Shown here in pieces: positions 1-8,119 of a stretch of DNA of 64,000 nucleotides. This DNA comes from Aliarcobacter sp017996075 (GTDB taxonomy: Bacteria > Campylobacterota > Campylobacteria > Campylobacterales > Arcobacteraceae). The DNA lies in assembly GCF_051062515.1 (NCBI RefSeq), contig NZ_JAMXEK010000001.1; one strand, 5' to 3'. The notes below the pieces were generated by a model. That model was not told the DNA's origin, ran no database searches, and saw only the letters and a program-made list of their open reading frames with translations. Position numbers and translations under genes: made by a program. How positions within the stretch are numbered: the stretch's first letter is position 1; every line of letters begins with the position of its first letter.

Positions 1-899
1 GAAACTTGAGTAGCTTCAGGTGGCAAAAAGTAATCTTTTAAACAATCAGCAAGTACTTCTTCATATTTTAAAATTTTATCAATTTCTAATCCACCTAAAT
101 CATAGTTCATACCTTTTGTTGCATGAAGCATTGTAAGAATATCAGGTTGAGATGTTCCTCCACTTACTGGCGATGCAGCCAAATCAATACCATCAGCACC
201 AGCTTCAAGTGCTGCAAGATAACAAGCAACTGAAACTCCAGCTGTTTCATGCGTATGAAGTCTAATATGAGTAGAATCACCTAAAAGTTTTCTAGCCATT
301 TTAATAGTTTCAAAAACTTTATTTGGACTACTTGTACCACTTGCATCTTTAAAACAAATAGAGTCAAATGGTAAACCACTATCAAGTATATTTCTTAGAG
401 TTTTTTCATAAAAAGGAACATCGTGAGCACCTGTACAATTTGGTGGTAAATCCATAAGTGTTACAACAGCTTCATGTTTAAGTCCATGATTTTTAATACA
501 TTGTGCACTATATTCAAGATTTTGAACATCATTTAATGCATCAAAATTTCTAATAGTTGTTGTTCCATGTTTTGCAAACATTTTTGCATGAAGGTCAATT
601 AGCTCTCTACTTCCAGTATCAAGCATAACAGTATTAATACCACGTGCAAGTGTTTGAAGATTTGCATCAGGACCAACAATAGATCTAAATTTATCCATCA
701 TATCAAATGCATTTTCATTTAGATAGAAGAATAAAGATTGAAATCTAGCTCCTCCTCCAAATTCAAAGTGAGTTATTCCAGCATCTCTTGCAGCTTCAAC
801 AGCTGGAAAGAAGTCGTTCATTAAAACTCTTCCTCCAAAAACAGATTGAAATCCATCTCTGAAAGTAGTATCCATTATATCAATATATTTTTTTGACAT
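1..899 (-). CDS. oadA: Oxaloacetate decarboxylase / pyruvate carboxylase subunit B-type carboxyltransferase, C-terminus cut by window edge
   Basis: The reading frame starts at ATG 899 and runs off the left edge, leaving about 299 codons of the N-terminal carboxyltransferase domain. Visible: a DTTFRDGFQS motif at residues 10-19 (the D-x-x-x-R-D-x-x-Q signature of the HMG-lyase-like TIM barrel), a FKDASG motif near residue 184 matching the catalytic-lysine region, and LHTHETAG near residue 217 with the metal-binding H-x-H. Family members move the carboxyl group between oxaloacetate and biotin. The usual C-terminal biotinyl domain would lie outside the window. The gene sits 5 nt behind an OadG-like gene, which favours a membrane Na+-linked oxaloacetate decarboxylase over a soluble pyruvate carboxylase subunit, but the beta subunit is not seen. 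The ribosome site overlaps the end of the upstream gene. Confidence 0.85.
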   Translation of the reverse strand, partial: MSKKYIDIMDTTFRDGFQSVFGGRVLMNDFFPAVEAARDAGITHFEFGGGARFQSLFFYLNENAFDMMDKFRSIVGPDANLQTLARGINTVMLDTGSRELIDLHAKMFAKHGTTTIRNFDALNDVQNLEYSAQCIKNHGLKHEAVVTLMDLPPNCTGAHDVPFYEKTLRNILDSGLPFDSICFKDASGTSSPNKVFETIKMARKLLGDSTHIRLHTHETAGVSVACYLAALEAGADGIDLAASPVSGGTSQPDILTMLHATKGMNYDLGGLEIDKILKYEEVLADCLKDYFLPPEATQV

Positions 900-904
900 A
901 TTTT

Positions 905-1168
905 TCAACCTTTTTTGTTGTGATGCTGTATAGCTGCCATAATAGCAGCAACTTTTCTAGCATCAACACCATAAGAGCCTTGATTTGGACTTTGCGATAT
1001 CACATTATTGTAAATAACCTGAGATGGAGTATCTTTATCTTTTTTTGGAAAAAATTCAACAAAAGTTACACCTTTTGCTTTTAATAAAAATCCAATAACC
1101 AAAAGTATAGACGTTCCTATTCCCATAATCATAAAAAAGCTAAATATAGCTTGTAGTAGGGCTTCCAC
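905..1168 (-). CDS. oadG: OadG-like gamma subunit of a sodium-pumping decarboxylase
   Basis: An 87-residue protein with one N-terminal membrane segment (about residues 8-28), then a polar region with lysines and a short Ala-rich helix near the C-terminus (about residues 68-82). This is the usual shape of OAD gamma chains, which anchor the carboxyltransferase alpha subunit to the membrane beta subunit. The start is GTG at 1168, supported by an AGGAG about 4-5 nt upstream (bases 1173-1177). An overlapping ATG two bases earlier is in another frame. It is the first gene of a two-gene unit with the carboxyltransferase. The assignment rests on architecture and neighbour more than on strong motifs. 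Confidence 0.75.
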   Translation of the reverse strand: MEALLQAIFSFFMIMGIGTSILLVIGFLLKAKGVTFVEFFPKKDKDTPSQVIYNNVISQSPNQGSYGVDARKVAAIMAAIQHHNKKG

Positions 1169-1310
1169 ATTTCTCCTTTAAGTATTTTATATCAACACTT
1201 GATTTAAAGTACCGTATTTTAGGAAAATTTTATATTTTCTTCTTCTTTTTTGGTGCTTTACAAATTGTTGTTTAGTGCTTATTTTATCTAACTTTTGATA
1301 AAATTCTCTT

Positions 1311-2186
1311 ATGAAAAAAGAGACATTAGAGAAAAGAACAAAAATAGCAAATGATATTATGTATTATATATACACTCATATTGAGACAAATATCGATATT
1401 GAAGAGCTTAGCATTGATTTAGAAATTAGTAAATTTCATATGCATCGTGTTTTTAAAGAGATATTTGGAAGAAATATTTATGAGAGCATAAAATCAATTA
1501 GGCTTCAAAAAGCTTCAAATTTACTTCTTACAAATAGATATTCAACAATTTCTAGTATTGTAAATTCATGTGGTTACTCTTCACAATCATCTTTTATTAA
1601 AATATTTAAAGATAGATTTGGAATGAGTCCAAAAGAGTGGAAAAATGGTGGATATAAAGAGTATTCAAATGAGATTATAAAACAATCAAAATTTGCTATG
1701 AAATCTAAAGCAAATTTCGACAATATAACACCAACTATTGTAAAAATGAAAGCTATAGAGAGTTACTATATAAGAAATCGAGGTTATAATAAAAATATAG
1801 AAGAGACATGGCAAAAACTTCAAACTTGGGTTTTGACAAATAATATAAAACAGTATAAAAGAGCAGCACTCTTTCATGATAATCCAACAATTACCCCTCT
1901 TGATGAGTGTCAATATATTGCTTGTATAATAGTTGATGATGATAAAAATATAAAAAGTGATAGAATCCCAAAATTCAAAATAGCAGAAGGAGTTTATGCA
2001 AAATTTGATTTAAAAGCAAGAAATGAAGATTTACTTCCATTTATTCAGTGGGTTTATCACGAATGGTTACCAAGAAGTGATTATGAAACAACTACAAAAC
2101 CATCATTTGCAATATATGAAAGTGTCGATTTTATAAAATTAGACAATGAGTATGATTTTAGTTTTTATGTTTCAATAAACTACTAA
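1311..2186 (+). CDS. AraC-family transcriptional regulator with GyrI-like effector domain
   Basis: 291 residues. The N-terminal ~110 residues form an AraC-type double helix-turn-helix; the second motif, containing GYSSQSSFIKIFKDRFGMSP, is close to the family consensus. Residues about 135-290 look like a GyrI/SOUL-type small-molecule-binding domain (conserved-looking W, FHDNP and final YESVDF-type elements), as in Rob and BmrR-like regulators that sense hydrophobic or drug-like ligands. Its target is unknown. It is divergent from the oadG-oadA unit and converges on the Aat-like gene, with a 4-nt overlap of the two 3' ends. ATG 1311 was chosen because it precedes the first complete helix. Confidence 0.85.
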   Translation: MKKETLEKRTKIANDIMYYIYTHIETNIDIEELSIDLEISKFHMHRVFKEIFGRNIYESIKSIRLQKASNLLLTNRYSTISSIVNSCGYSSQSSFIKIFKDRFGMSPKEWKNGGYKEYSNEIIKQSKFAMKSKANFDNITPTIVKMKAIESYYIRNRGYNKNIEETWQKLQTWVLTNNIKQYKRAALFHDNPTITPLDECQYIACIIVDDDKNIKSDRIPKFKIAEGVYAKFDLKARNEDLLPFIQWVYHEWLPRSDYETTTKPSFAIYESVDFIKLDNEYDFSFYVSINY

Positions 2187-2887
2187 ATACTATTTAGCCA
2201 TCTTTTCAAAAACTCATCTCTTGAATAAAGTTTGGCTCCCAAATCAAATTTATACTGCATATATGGATGCCCTAAATTCCAAAAATCAAATCTATTTTCC
2301 TCTAAATAAAGAGCTAATAGTACCATTTGAAGTTTGCCCCAATTGTTATAGACTTTAGATTTTGAAGAAAAACCAGTTAGCGAAGTATATGTTTTAGAAA
2401 TCATATAACCAATTTCACCACTTACTAATTTTTCATTATTTTTATCATACAGTTCAATACTAACTAATTTAAAGTTTGAATTATTATTTTTTAAATTATT
2501 TAGGTTTATTAATAACTTTTCATAATTTTCTTCAATCCAAGAATCTTTATGGTAATTTTGAATTTGATTTAAAACAGATTTAAAATCTCTATTTATACAA
2601 AATTTATATTCACTATTTTTTATAAGAGTTTTAACCTTTTTACTAATATGAAGATTATTAAAATCTAAAATAGCATACTCAAATTGTATTTCAGGAAGTA
2701 GATAAAAATTATTATCAAGAATAATAGAAGTTGATATAAATCCAAATTTACAAAGCTTTATATAAGTTTCTAAAGATAAATCATTGCATAAGTAGTAGTT
2801 TAGCTTTTTATTTGGATAAATGTTTTCAGATATAAATTTTTTATTTAACTGCTCTTTTGATAGAAGATATAAAAAATCTTGACTCAA
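2183..2887 (-). CDS. Divergent leucyl/phenylalanyl-tRNA--protein transferase (Aat-like)
   Basis: 234 residues. Block-by-block the protein follows Aat: a HISKKVKTLIK block like the HISRSLRK of Aat, then FCINRDFKSVL (Aat: F-x-x-x-x-D-x-x-F), then DSWIEENYEKLLINL (Aat: TWI-x8-AY), LVSGEIGY-x-IS-x-x-Y (Aat: LVGGLYGV-x-x-G-x-x-F), and near the end GHPYMQYKFDLGAKLYSRDEFLKRW (Aat: HLxSLGA-x-x-I-x-R-x-x-F). Aat adds Leu or Phe from aminoacyl-tRNA to proteins beginning with Lys or Arg, making N-degrons for ClpAP/ClpS. The usual N-terminal FPW-G-x-P motif is weak or absent, so substrate range may differ. It is a single gene facing away from the MCP gene's end. Confidence 0.65.
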   Translation of the reverse strand: MSQDFLYLLSKEQLNKKFISENIYPNKKLNYYLCNDLSLETYIKLCKFGFISTSIILDNNFYLLPEIQFEYAILDFNNLHISKKVKTLIKNSEYKFCINRDFKSVLNQIQNYHKDSWIEENYEKLLINLNNLKNNNSNFKLVSIELYDKNNEKLVSGEIGYMISKTYTSLTGFSSKSKVYNNWGKLQMVLLALYLEENRFDFWNLGHPYMQYKFDLGAKLYSRDEFLKRWLNSI

Positions 2888-2903
2888 AATATAAATATAG
2901 TTT

Positions 2904-2928
2904 AAAATAGAGAAAAAATCTCTATTTT
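2904..2928 (-). terminator. Intrinsic terminator of the chemoreceptor gene
   Basis: Perfect 10-bp arms (2904-2913 and 2919-2928) with a 5-base A loop. On the minus strand the hairpin begins inside the stop codon of the chemoreceptor gene; the terminal A-T pairs can supply the U-tract. It could also work in the other direction. Confidence 0.55.
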
Positions 2929-4984
2929 AAAAGCTTTCCCACTCATCATCATCTTTTTTAGATGATTTAATTTCTGCTGTTTTTGTAGTAACTTTTGAGC
3001 TAATTGTTTTATTAGTTTCTAAAGGTTTTTTATTAATTTGATGTTCTTGTTTTGTAGATGAAGTATTACTTTTTTTATACTCTTTTTCTACATCTTCTTT
3101 TCCAACAAATTGTTTATTGTGTGAGTCACTAACAATTTTTTTAGCAATATTATCTGCATTTATTGCAATAGTTTTTGTATCAGAAGCAATATTTGCATTT
3201 TGTTGTGTTTGTTGATCTAAGCCTGTTACAGCATCATTAATTTGGCTAATTCCAGCTTGTTGCTCTTTTGAAGCAGTTGCAATTTCATTTATTGTTTGAG
3301 TCTGTTTTTCTATGTTTTCAAGAAGTTCTGTATATCCTTGAATCATCTCAAAACTAATATTTTTACCTTCATTTGCTTTTGATGTAGCATTTTCAACTAT
3401 ATTTTTGATCTCTTTAGCAGCCTCTGCACTTCTACTTGCTAGATTTCGCACCTCTTGCGCAACAACAGCAAATCCTTTTCCAGCCTCACCAGCAGTTGCA
3501 GCTTCAACAGCAGCATTTAAAGATAGAATATTTGTTTGGAATGCTATTTGGTCAATTACAGCAATTGCTTCATTTATTCTATTTACTTGGTTATTAATCT
3601 CATCCATAGCATTTGTTGTTTGATTTGCTAATTGTTGACCTTTTTTAGCTGAATTACTAACTTCACTTGAGAATCTAGTCATTAATTCTACATTGCTTGC
3701 ATTACTAATTACAGTTGAAGTAATCTCTTCAAGAGCAGCAGCTGTCTCTTCTAAAGAAGCAGCAGCAGAATTTGAGCTTTGGTTTAGAGTATTTACATTT
3801 TCTAAAAGTTCTTGAGAACTATTTTCTAGCATTAAACCTGTTCCATATGATTGTCTTAATAAAGCAGAAATTTCATCTCCTAATTCATTCATAGCAACAG
3901 CAATTTTTGCATAAGGGTTTGGAAATCTTGCAGTAAAGTCATATTTTTTAAAGCTATCTATCACAAAAAGTAATCTATTTATATCTTTTGCAATTGTATG
4001 TTCTAAGTAATGTTGCATTTTAATTAAAAGTTCTTTTAAAACTTTTAAATTTTGAGTATCTGGTTCAGCCTCTATTTTAGCAATCATATTTCCACTTGAT
4101 AGCTCTTTTATGAAAAGTTCAGTTGCATTTATAAACTCATCATCTTTTTTTATAGAGCTTTCAGTTTTTTCAATATTTTGATTTATTACTTTTGCAATTT
4201 CACCAAACTCATCATTACTTTTTAAATCTATTAGTGTAGCACTTTTACTCTCTTCATTTAAAAATGAGAAAAATCCTAATATACCTTGTTGAAGTTTATT
4301 TAAAGATTTTACAACAAAGCTTGTAGTCATAACTGTAAATCCTATACTAATTGCCATAACAATAAGCGATAATATTACAATTAATGTAAGAGATTTATTT
4401 GAAGATGACACAGAATCTTTAACCATGTTTGTTGCATAGTTTGTAGTTCTTGTTTTTTGTTCTTCTAGAAGCTTACCAAAAATATTTGATATAGGTATCA
4501 TTTTTTGTACACTATTTTCGTACTCTGCAATCAAAGAAGTAATTTTTTCATCATCTTTGTTTTCTATTAATTTGATTAAATTTTCATGAATAGGTTCATG
4601 AGATTTTTTCCAATCATTAAATGCAGTCTCTAAACTATTAAAAGCTTTTTTACCAGCTTCAGTTTGTCTTGGAGTACTTGCAAAGTATTGCCAGTGTTTA
4701 TTAATATCATTCCAAGTTGTTTCCCTGTTAGCTTTAATATTTTGAAGTCTTTTTATGTAATCAGCATCTTTATTTACTGAAAAAACTTCGAAAGTTATAG
4801 ATCTAATTTTAAATCTTAAAGTATCTAATTCAGCTACTGTTAAAAGTATAGGTATTCTTTCATCTGAAATATTAGTAAGATCATCTGATGAACTTTTTGT
4901 ATTAAAATATGAGACAGTTGAAATAGTAAGCAATGATAAAATAAATACCAAAGACAAAGCTAAAAGCCTATTTTTTATAGACAT
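2927..4984 (-). CDS. Methyl-accepting chemotaxis protein with C-terminal EWESF pentapeptide
   Basis: 685 residues, a transmembrane chemoreceptor. TM1 is about residues 8-26, a helical periplasmic sensor domain with no obvious Cache fold about 27-195, TM2 about 203-225, followed by a HAMP-like and linker region. The cytoplasmic signalling hairpin is clear: the tip contains QIAFQTNILSLNAAVEAATA followed by GEAGKGFAVVAQEVR, the CheA/CheW-binding consensus. After a charged, Lys/Ser/Thr-rich linker the protein ends DDDEWESF, matching the x-W-x-x-F pentapeptide that tethers CheR in some receptors. Ligand unknown. It is monocistronic with a terminator at its 3' end; the downstream flagellar cluster is its functional partner. 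Confidence 0.95.
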   Translation of the reverse strand: MSIKNRLLALSLVFILSLLTISTVSYFNTKSSSDDLTNISDERIPILLTVAELDTLRFKIRSITFEVFSVNKDADYIKRLQNIKANRETTWNDINKHWQYFASTPRQTEAGKKAFNSLETAFNDWKKSHEPIHENLIKLIENKDDEKITSLIAEYENSVQKMIPISNIFGKLLEEQKTRTTNYATNMVKDSVSSSNKSLTLIVILSLIVMAISIGFTVMTTSFVVKSLNKLQQGILGFFSFLNEESKSATLIDLKSNDEFGEIAKVINQNIEKTESSIKKDDEFINATELFIKELSSGNMIAKIEAEPDTQNLKVLKELLIKMQHYLEHTIAKDINRLLFVIDSFKKYDFTARFPNPYAKIAVAMNELGDEISALLRQSYGTGLMLENSSQELLENVNTLNQSSNSAAASLEETAAALEEITSTVISNASNVELMTRFSSEVSNSAKKGQQLANQTTNAMDEINNQVNRINEAIAVIDQIAFQTNILSLNAAVEAATAGEAGKGFAVVAQEVRNLASRSAEAAKEIKNIVENATSKANEGKNISFEMIQGYTELLENIEKQTQTINEIATASKEQQAGISQINDAVTGLDQQTQQNANIASDTKTIAINADNIAKKIVSDSHNKQFVGKEDVEKEYKKSNTSSTKQEHQINKKPLETNKTISSKVTTKTAEIKSSKKDDDEWESF

Positions 4985-5052
4985 TAATTCCCCTTATAAA
5001 TAAATTTTAGGATTATACCCAAAGATATATAAATATTTGAAAAGAAAGTTAA

Positions 5053-6765
5053 TTATTTTTTTAGATAAATTGGAATCAAAATAGTAAATTTTGCACCAAA
5101 GTATTTGATATTATTATGGATAAAAGTATCATTTTTGACACTTATTTCACCATTTAGATGTTTTGTTACGATTTCTAGTGACATATAAAGACCAATTCCT
5201 GTTCCTTGGCTTTTATGTTTTGTTGTAAAATATGGTTCAAAAACCCTATTTATAAACTCATCTTTTATGCCTCCTCCATTATCTAAAAATTCAATACATA
5301 AATTATTTTCATCTTGATATATTTTTATATGTATTATTTTATCCTCTATTTCATTTGAAGATAAAACATCAATTGAATTTGAAAAAAGGTTAAGAATTAC
5401 TTGAAATAATTCATTTTGATATGATAAAATCTCTATATCATCTATATTCTCAATAACTTTAATATTAAACTTATCAAACCTACTTTTTATTAAATCTTTA
5501 GATTTTTTTATTAATTCTGAAATATAAAATTTATTTATTTCTTTATTTGGAGAGAAAAAATTTCTAAAATCATCAATAGTATTTGATAGATGTTGAGATG
5601 TTCGATTTATACTTTGTAAAGCTTCGTAAAACTCTTTATCATCTAACATATTCATCTCTCTTTTTATTTTTAAAGAGCTTGATATTGTAGATATTACAGA
5701 TAGTGGCTGTCTCCACTGATGAGCTATATTTTCAATCATCTCACCCATTGCTGCCATTTTTGCTTGTTGATTTAAAATTGCCTCTTTTTCAAGTAACTCT
5801 TTTGTTTTTTTATCTATAGTTATTTGTAAGTTTTCATTTAAATATCTTAACTCTTTTGTCTTTTCTTCTACTGTATATTTTAATTTTTTGTTTAAAATAT
5901 TTAAAGTTACTGTTCTGTGAATAAATGCGATAATGCTAAAAAATACTACAAAAGTTAAAATCCAAACTATTGTGTAGTCTATTGAAGTTTGAAATTTTAC
6001 ATTATTCCAACTATTAACAATAGTAATAACTTCACTAGCTGGTATAGTTGCAATTGTTTTATTTAATATAGGAATTAAATCTTTAAGCTCTTTTCTAACC
6101 ATAATTTTTAAAGAGAAATCAATACCTGAGTTACCACTAACTTTTAAATCTTTGAATGAAAATTTTGCAATATTATAAGTAAGAATAGGTTTTATATCAA
6201 CAAAAGCAAAAACTTGATTTTTTGAGACTAGATTTAATCCCTCTTCTACATTGTTTACTAAAACTAAATCAAGATTTGGATATTTCTCTTTTAGTAAGTT
6301 ATGTGCAGTAAAATTATTTCCAACAGCAATTTTTTTATTTATAATTTCATCTAAGTTTTCTATAAAGTGCTCATCTTTTTTTGTAACTATAGATATTGGA
6401 AATTTTAAATACTCATTTGAAAAATATGCAAATTTTTTTCGTGATTCACTCTCTCCAGCACTAAAAATAATATCACTTTTTCCACTTTGAAAACTTTTTA
6501 TCTGTTCATCAAAAGAGTTAAAAAAAGTGTTTGAAGTTTTTAGATTTAGTTTTTTTACAATAATTTCCCAAAATTCAGATGATATTCCAAGTGCTTTATT
6601 ATTATCTTCTTCAAAACTAAATGGATACCAGTTTTTTGTAATAGCAATATTAAAATGAGTCTTTTCTATAAACTCTTTTTCTTTTAAAGTTAGTTCGAGA
6701 TTTGTATTAATATCTTGTGAAAAAAGATTTATAACTAACAATATCGTAGTTAAAAATATTTTCAT
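5053..6765 (-). CDS. Sensor histidine kinase with periplasmic solute-binding (SBP_bac_3-like) domain
   Basis: 570 residues. An N-terminal signal sequence (about 1-18) is followed by a periplasmic amino-acid-binding-protein-like domain (about 25-250; begins with ITKNWYPFSFEEDN and later FQSGKSDIIFSAGESESR, typical of family 3 binding proteins). One TM helix lies near 265-288, then a coiled coil (KTKELRYLNENL repeats), a HisKA-type phosphoacceptor in IENIAHQWRQPLSVIS, and a HATPase with N box NLFSNSIDVL and G boxes DNGGGIKDEF and GTGIGLYMS. This type senses a small periplasmic ligand directly and signals to a response regulator. No regulator gene adjoins it, so it is an orphan here. The downstream spacing to the MCP gene is 68 nt and they are probably separate units. 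Confidence 0.9.
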   Translation of the reverse strand: MKIFLTTILLVINLFSQDINTNLELTLKEKEFIEKTHFNIAITKNWYPFSFEEDNNKALGISSEFWEIIVKKLNLKTSNTFFNSFDEQIKSFQSGKSDIIFSAGESESRKKFAYFSNEYLKFPISIVTKKDEHFIENLDEIINKKIAVGNNFTAHNLLKEKYPNLDLVLVNNVEEGLNLVSKNQVFAFVDIKPILTYNIAKFSFKDLKVSGNSGIDFSLKIMVRKELKDLIPILNKTIATIPASEVITIVNSWNNVKFQTSIDYTIVWILTFVVFFSIIAFIHRTVTLNILNKKLKYTVEEKTKELRYLNENLQITIDKKTKELLEKEAILNQQAKMAAMGEMIENIAHQWRQPLSVISTISSSLKIKREMNMLDDKEFYEALQSINRTSQHLSNTIDDFRNFFSPNKEINKFYISELIKKSKDLIKSRFDKFNIKVIENIDDIEILSYQNELFQVILNLFSNSIDVLSSNEIEDKIIHIKIYQDENNLCIEFLDNGGGIKDEFINRVFEPYFTTKHKSQGTGIGLYMSLEIVTKHLNGEISVKNDTFIHNNIKYFGAKFTILIPIYLKK

Positions 6766-6809
6766 TTTTTTCCTTTTTAGAAACGAATAAATTATTATAG
6801 CAAGAAATT

Positions 6810-8018
6810 TTATTTTTTATTAATTTTCCCCTCTTTTATTGGTAAATTAGCAAGTGCTGCAACTATTGCTAAAGCTATATCTAAATACCACATTAAAGAG
6901 AAATTACCATAACTATTTATAAATAATCCACCCAAATATGCTCCAAAAAAGCCACCAATTTGATGTGATAAAAGAGTTAATCCAAATAGAGTTGCAAGAT
7001 ATTTTGTTCCAAAAAGTTTTCCTACAATCCCTGCTGTTGGTGGAACTGTTGCAAGCCAAGTAAAACCAATTGCAATAGAGAAAATATAAAAAGTTAATTC
7101 AGTTTTAGGTGACAATAAATATACAATAATCATCAAAGCTCTACTTGCATAAATAAAAGCTAATATATATTTCATTTTATACTTTGTACCCAAATATCCA
7201 GCATATAAGCTTCCAAATATATTAAAAAGTCCAATTAAAGCCAAAGAGTAAGCTGAAACATTTGCACTATGACCACAAAGAGCAACCTCATGAGGAAGAT
7301 GTGTAACCAAAAAAGCTACATGAAATCCACAAGTAAAAAATCCTAAATTTAAGTATAAATAGCTTTTATCTTTTAAAGCTACTTTTAATTGCTCTTTTAA
7401 TTTTATATCATTTTCTATTACATTCGCAAGTTTTGTTTCTTCTTTAGTTTTTAAAGATAGAATTTTTGCTAAAGGAATAGTTAAAAGTGTTGAAAATGCA
7501 AGAGCAATCATAGAGTAGATCCATCCAAAACCATTTATAATAGCCTGTGCTAAGGGAGCAAAAATAAATTGTCCAAATGAACCACCAGCATTTATAAATC
7601 CACCAGCAAATGATCTTTTTTCACTAGGAAGATTTTTTGCCGTTGCACCAATTAATATTGAAAAACTTCCAGCACCAGCACCTGCTGCTACAAGAAGCCC
7701 TAAAGTTAGAATAATTGAAAATTCTGAAGTTAAAAAAGGAGTTAATATTAAACCAAAAAACATCAATAAAGCACCAAAAACTAAAACACCAAAAGAGCCT
7801 TTTTTATCTGCAATTGCACCAAAAATTGGTTGAGTTAATCCCCAAATGAATTGTCCAATTGCAAGAGCTAAACTAATAGAGATAATATCAAGAGAAGTTG
7901 AAGAGTTTATAGGCGCTATAAATAAACCTAAAGATTGTCTAACACCCATTGTAATTGCTAAAATAAGTGATGAAGAGAGGATTAAAATCCAAATAGTTCT
8001 GTTTTGCTCTTTTGTCAT
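6810..8018 (-). CDS. MFS transporter, 12 TM
   Basis: 402 residues, hydrophobic throughout, with about 12 predicted membrane helices and a cytoplasmic loop near residues 190-215 (KTKEETKLANVIENDIKLKE). Loop 2-3 carries GAIADKKGSFGVLVFGA, the MFS motif A (G-x-x-x-D-x-x-G-x-R) with K in place of R. The helix 4-5 region GAGAGSFSILIGATAK and the SFAGGFINAGGSFGQF segment resemble monocarboxylate/oxalate-type MFS proteins. The substrate cannot be read from sequence. It is divergent from transketolase across a 101-nt gap; the kinase gene follows 44 nt after its stop, so co-transcription is possible. Confidence 0.85.
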   Translation of the reverse strand: MTKEQNRTIWILILSSSLILAITMGVRQSLGLFIAPINSSTSLDIISISLALAIGQFIWGLTQPIFGAIADKKGSFGVLVFGALLMFFGLILTPFLTSEFSIILTLGLLVAAGAGAGSFSILIGATAKNLPSEKRSFAGGFINAGGSFGQFIFAPLAQAIINGFGWIYSMIALAFSTLLTIPLAKILSLKTKEETKLANVIENDIKLKEQLKVALKDKSYLYLNLGFFTCGFHVAFLVTHLPHEVALCGHSANVSAYSLALIGLFNIFGSLYAGYLGTKYKMKYILAFIYASRALMIIVYLLSPKTELTFYIFSIAIGFTWLATVPPTAGIVGKLFGTKYLATLFGLTLLSHQIGGFFGAYLGGLFINSYGNFSLMWYLDIALAIVAALANLPIKEGKINKK

Positions 8019-8072
8019 TTTATAATCTTTTTTTTCGAATTTTAGATTAAAAAGTCTTAAACATAGTTTCGA

Positions 8073-8078
8073 TATAAT
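8073..8078 (+). promoter_or_regulatory. Sigma-70 -10 element of the transketolase gene
   Basis: A perfect TATAAT hexamer inside CGATATAATCT, 41 nt before the tkt ATG and with AT-rich sequence upstream. No good -35 is visible, as is usual for Campylobacterota vegetative promoters. Confidence 0.55.
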
Positions 8079-8119
8079 CTTTACAAATTTTTAAAATCAC
8101 TCATAATATAGGATAATCT

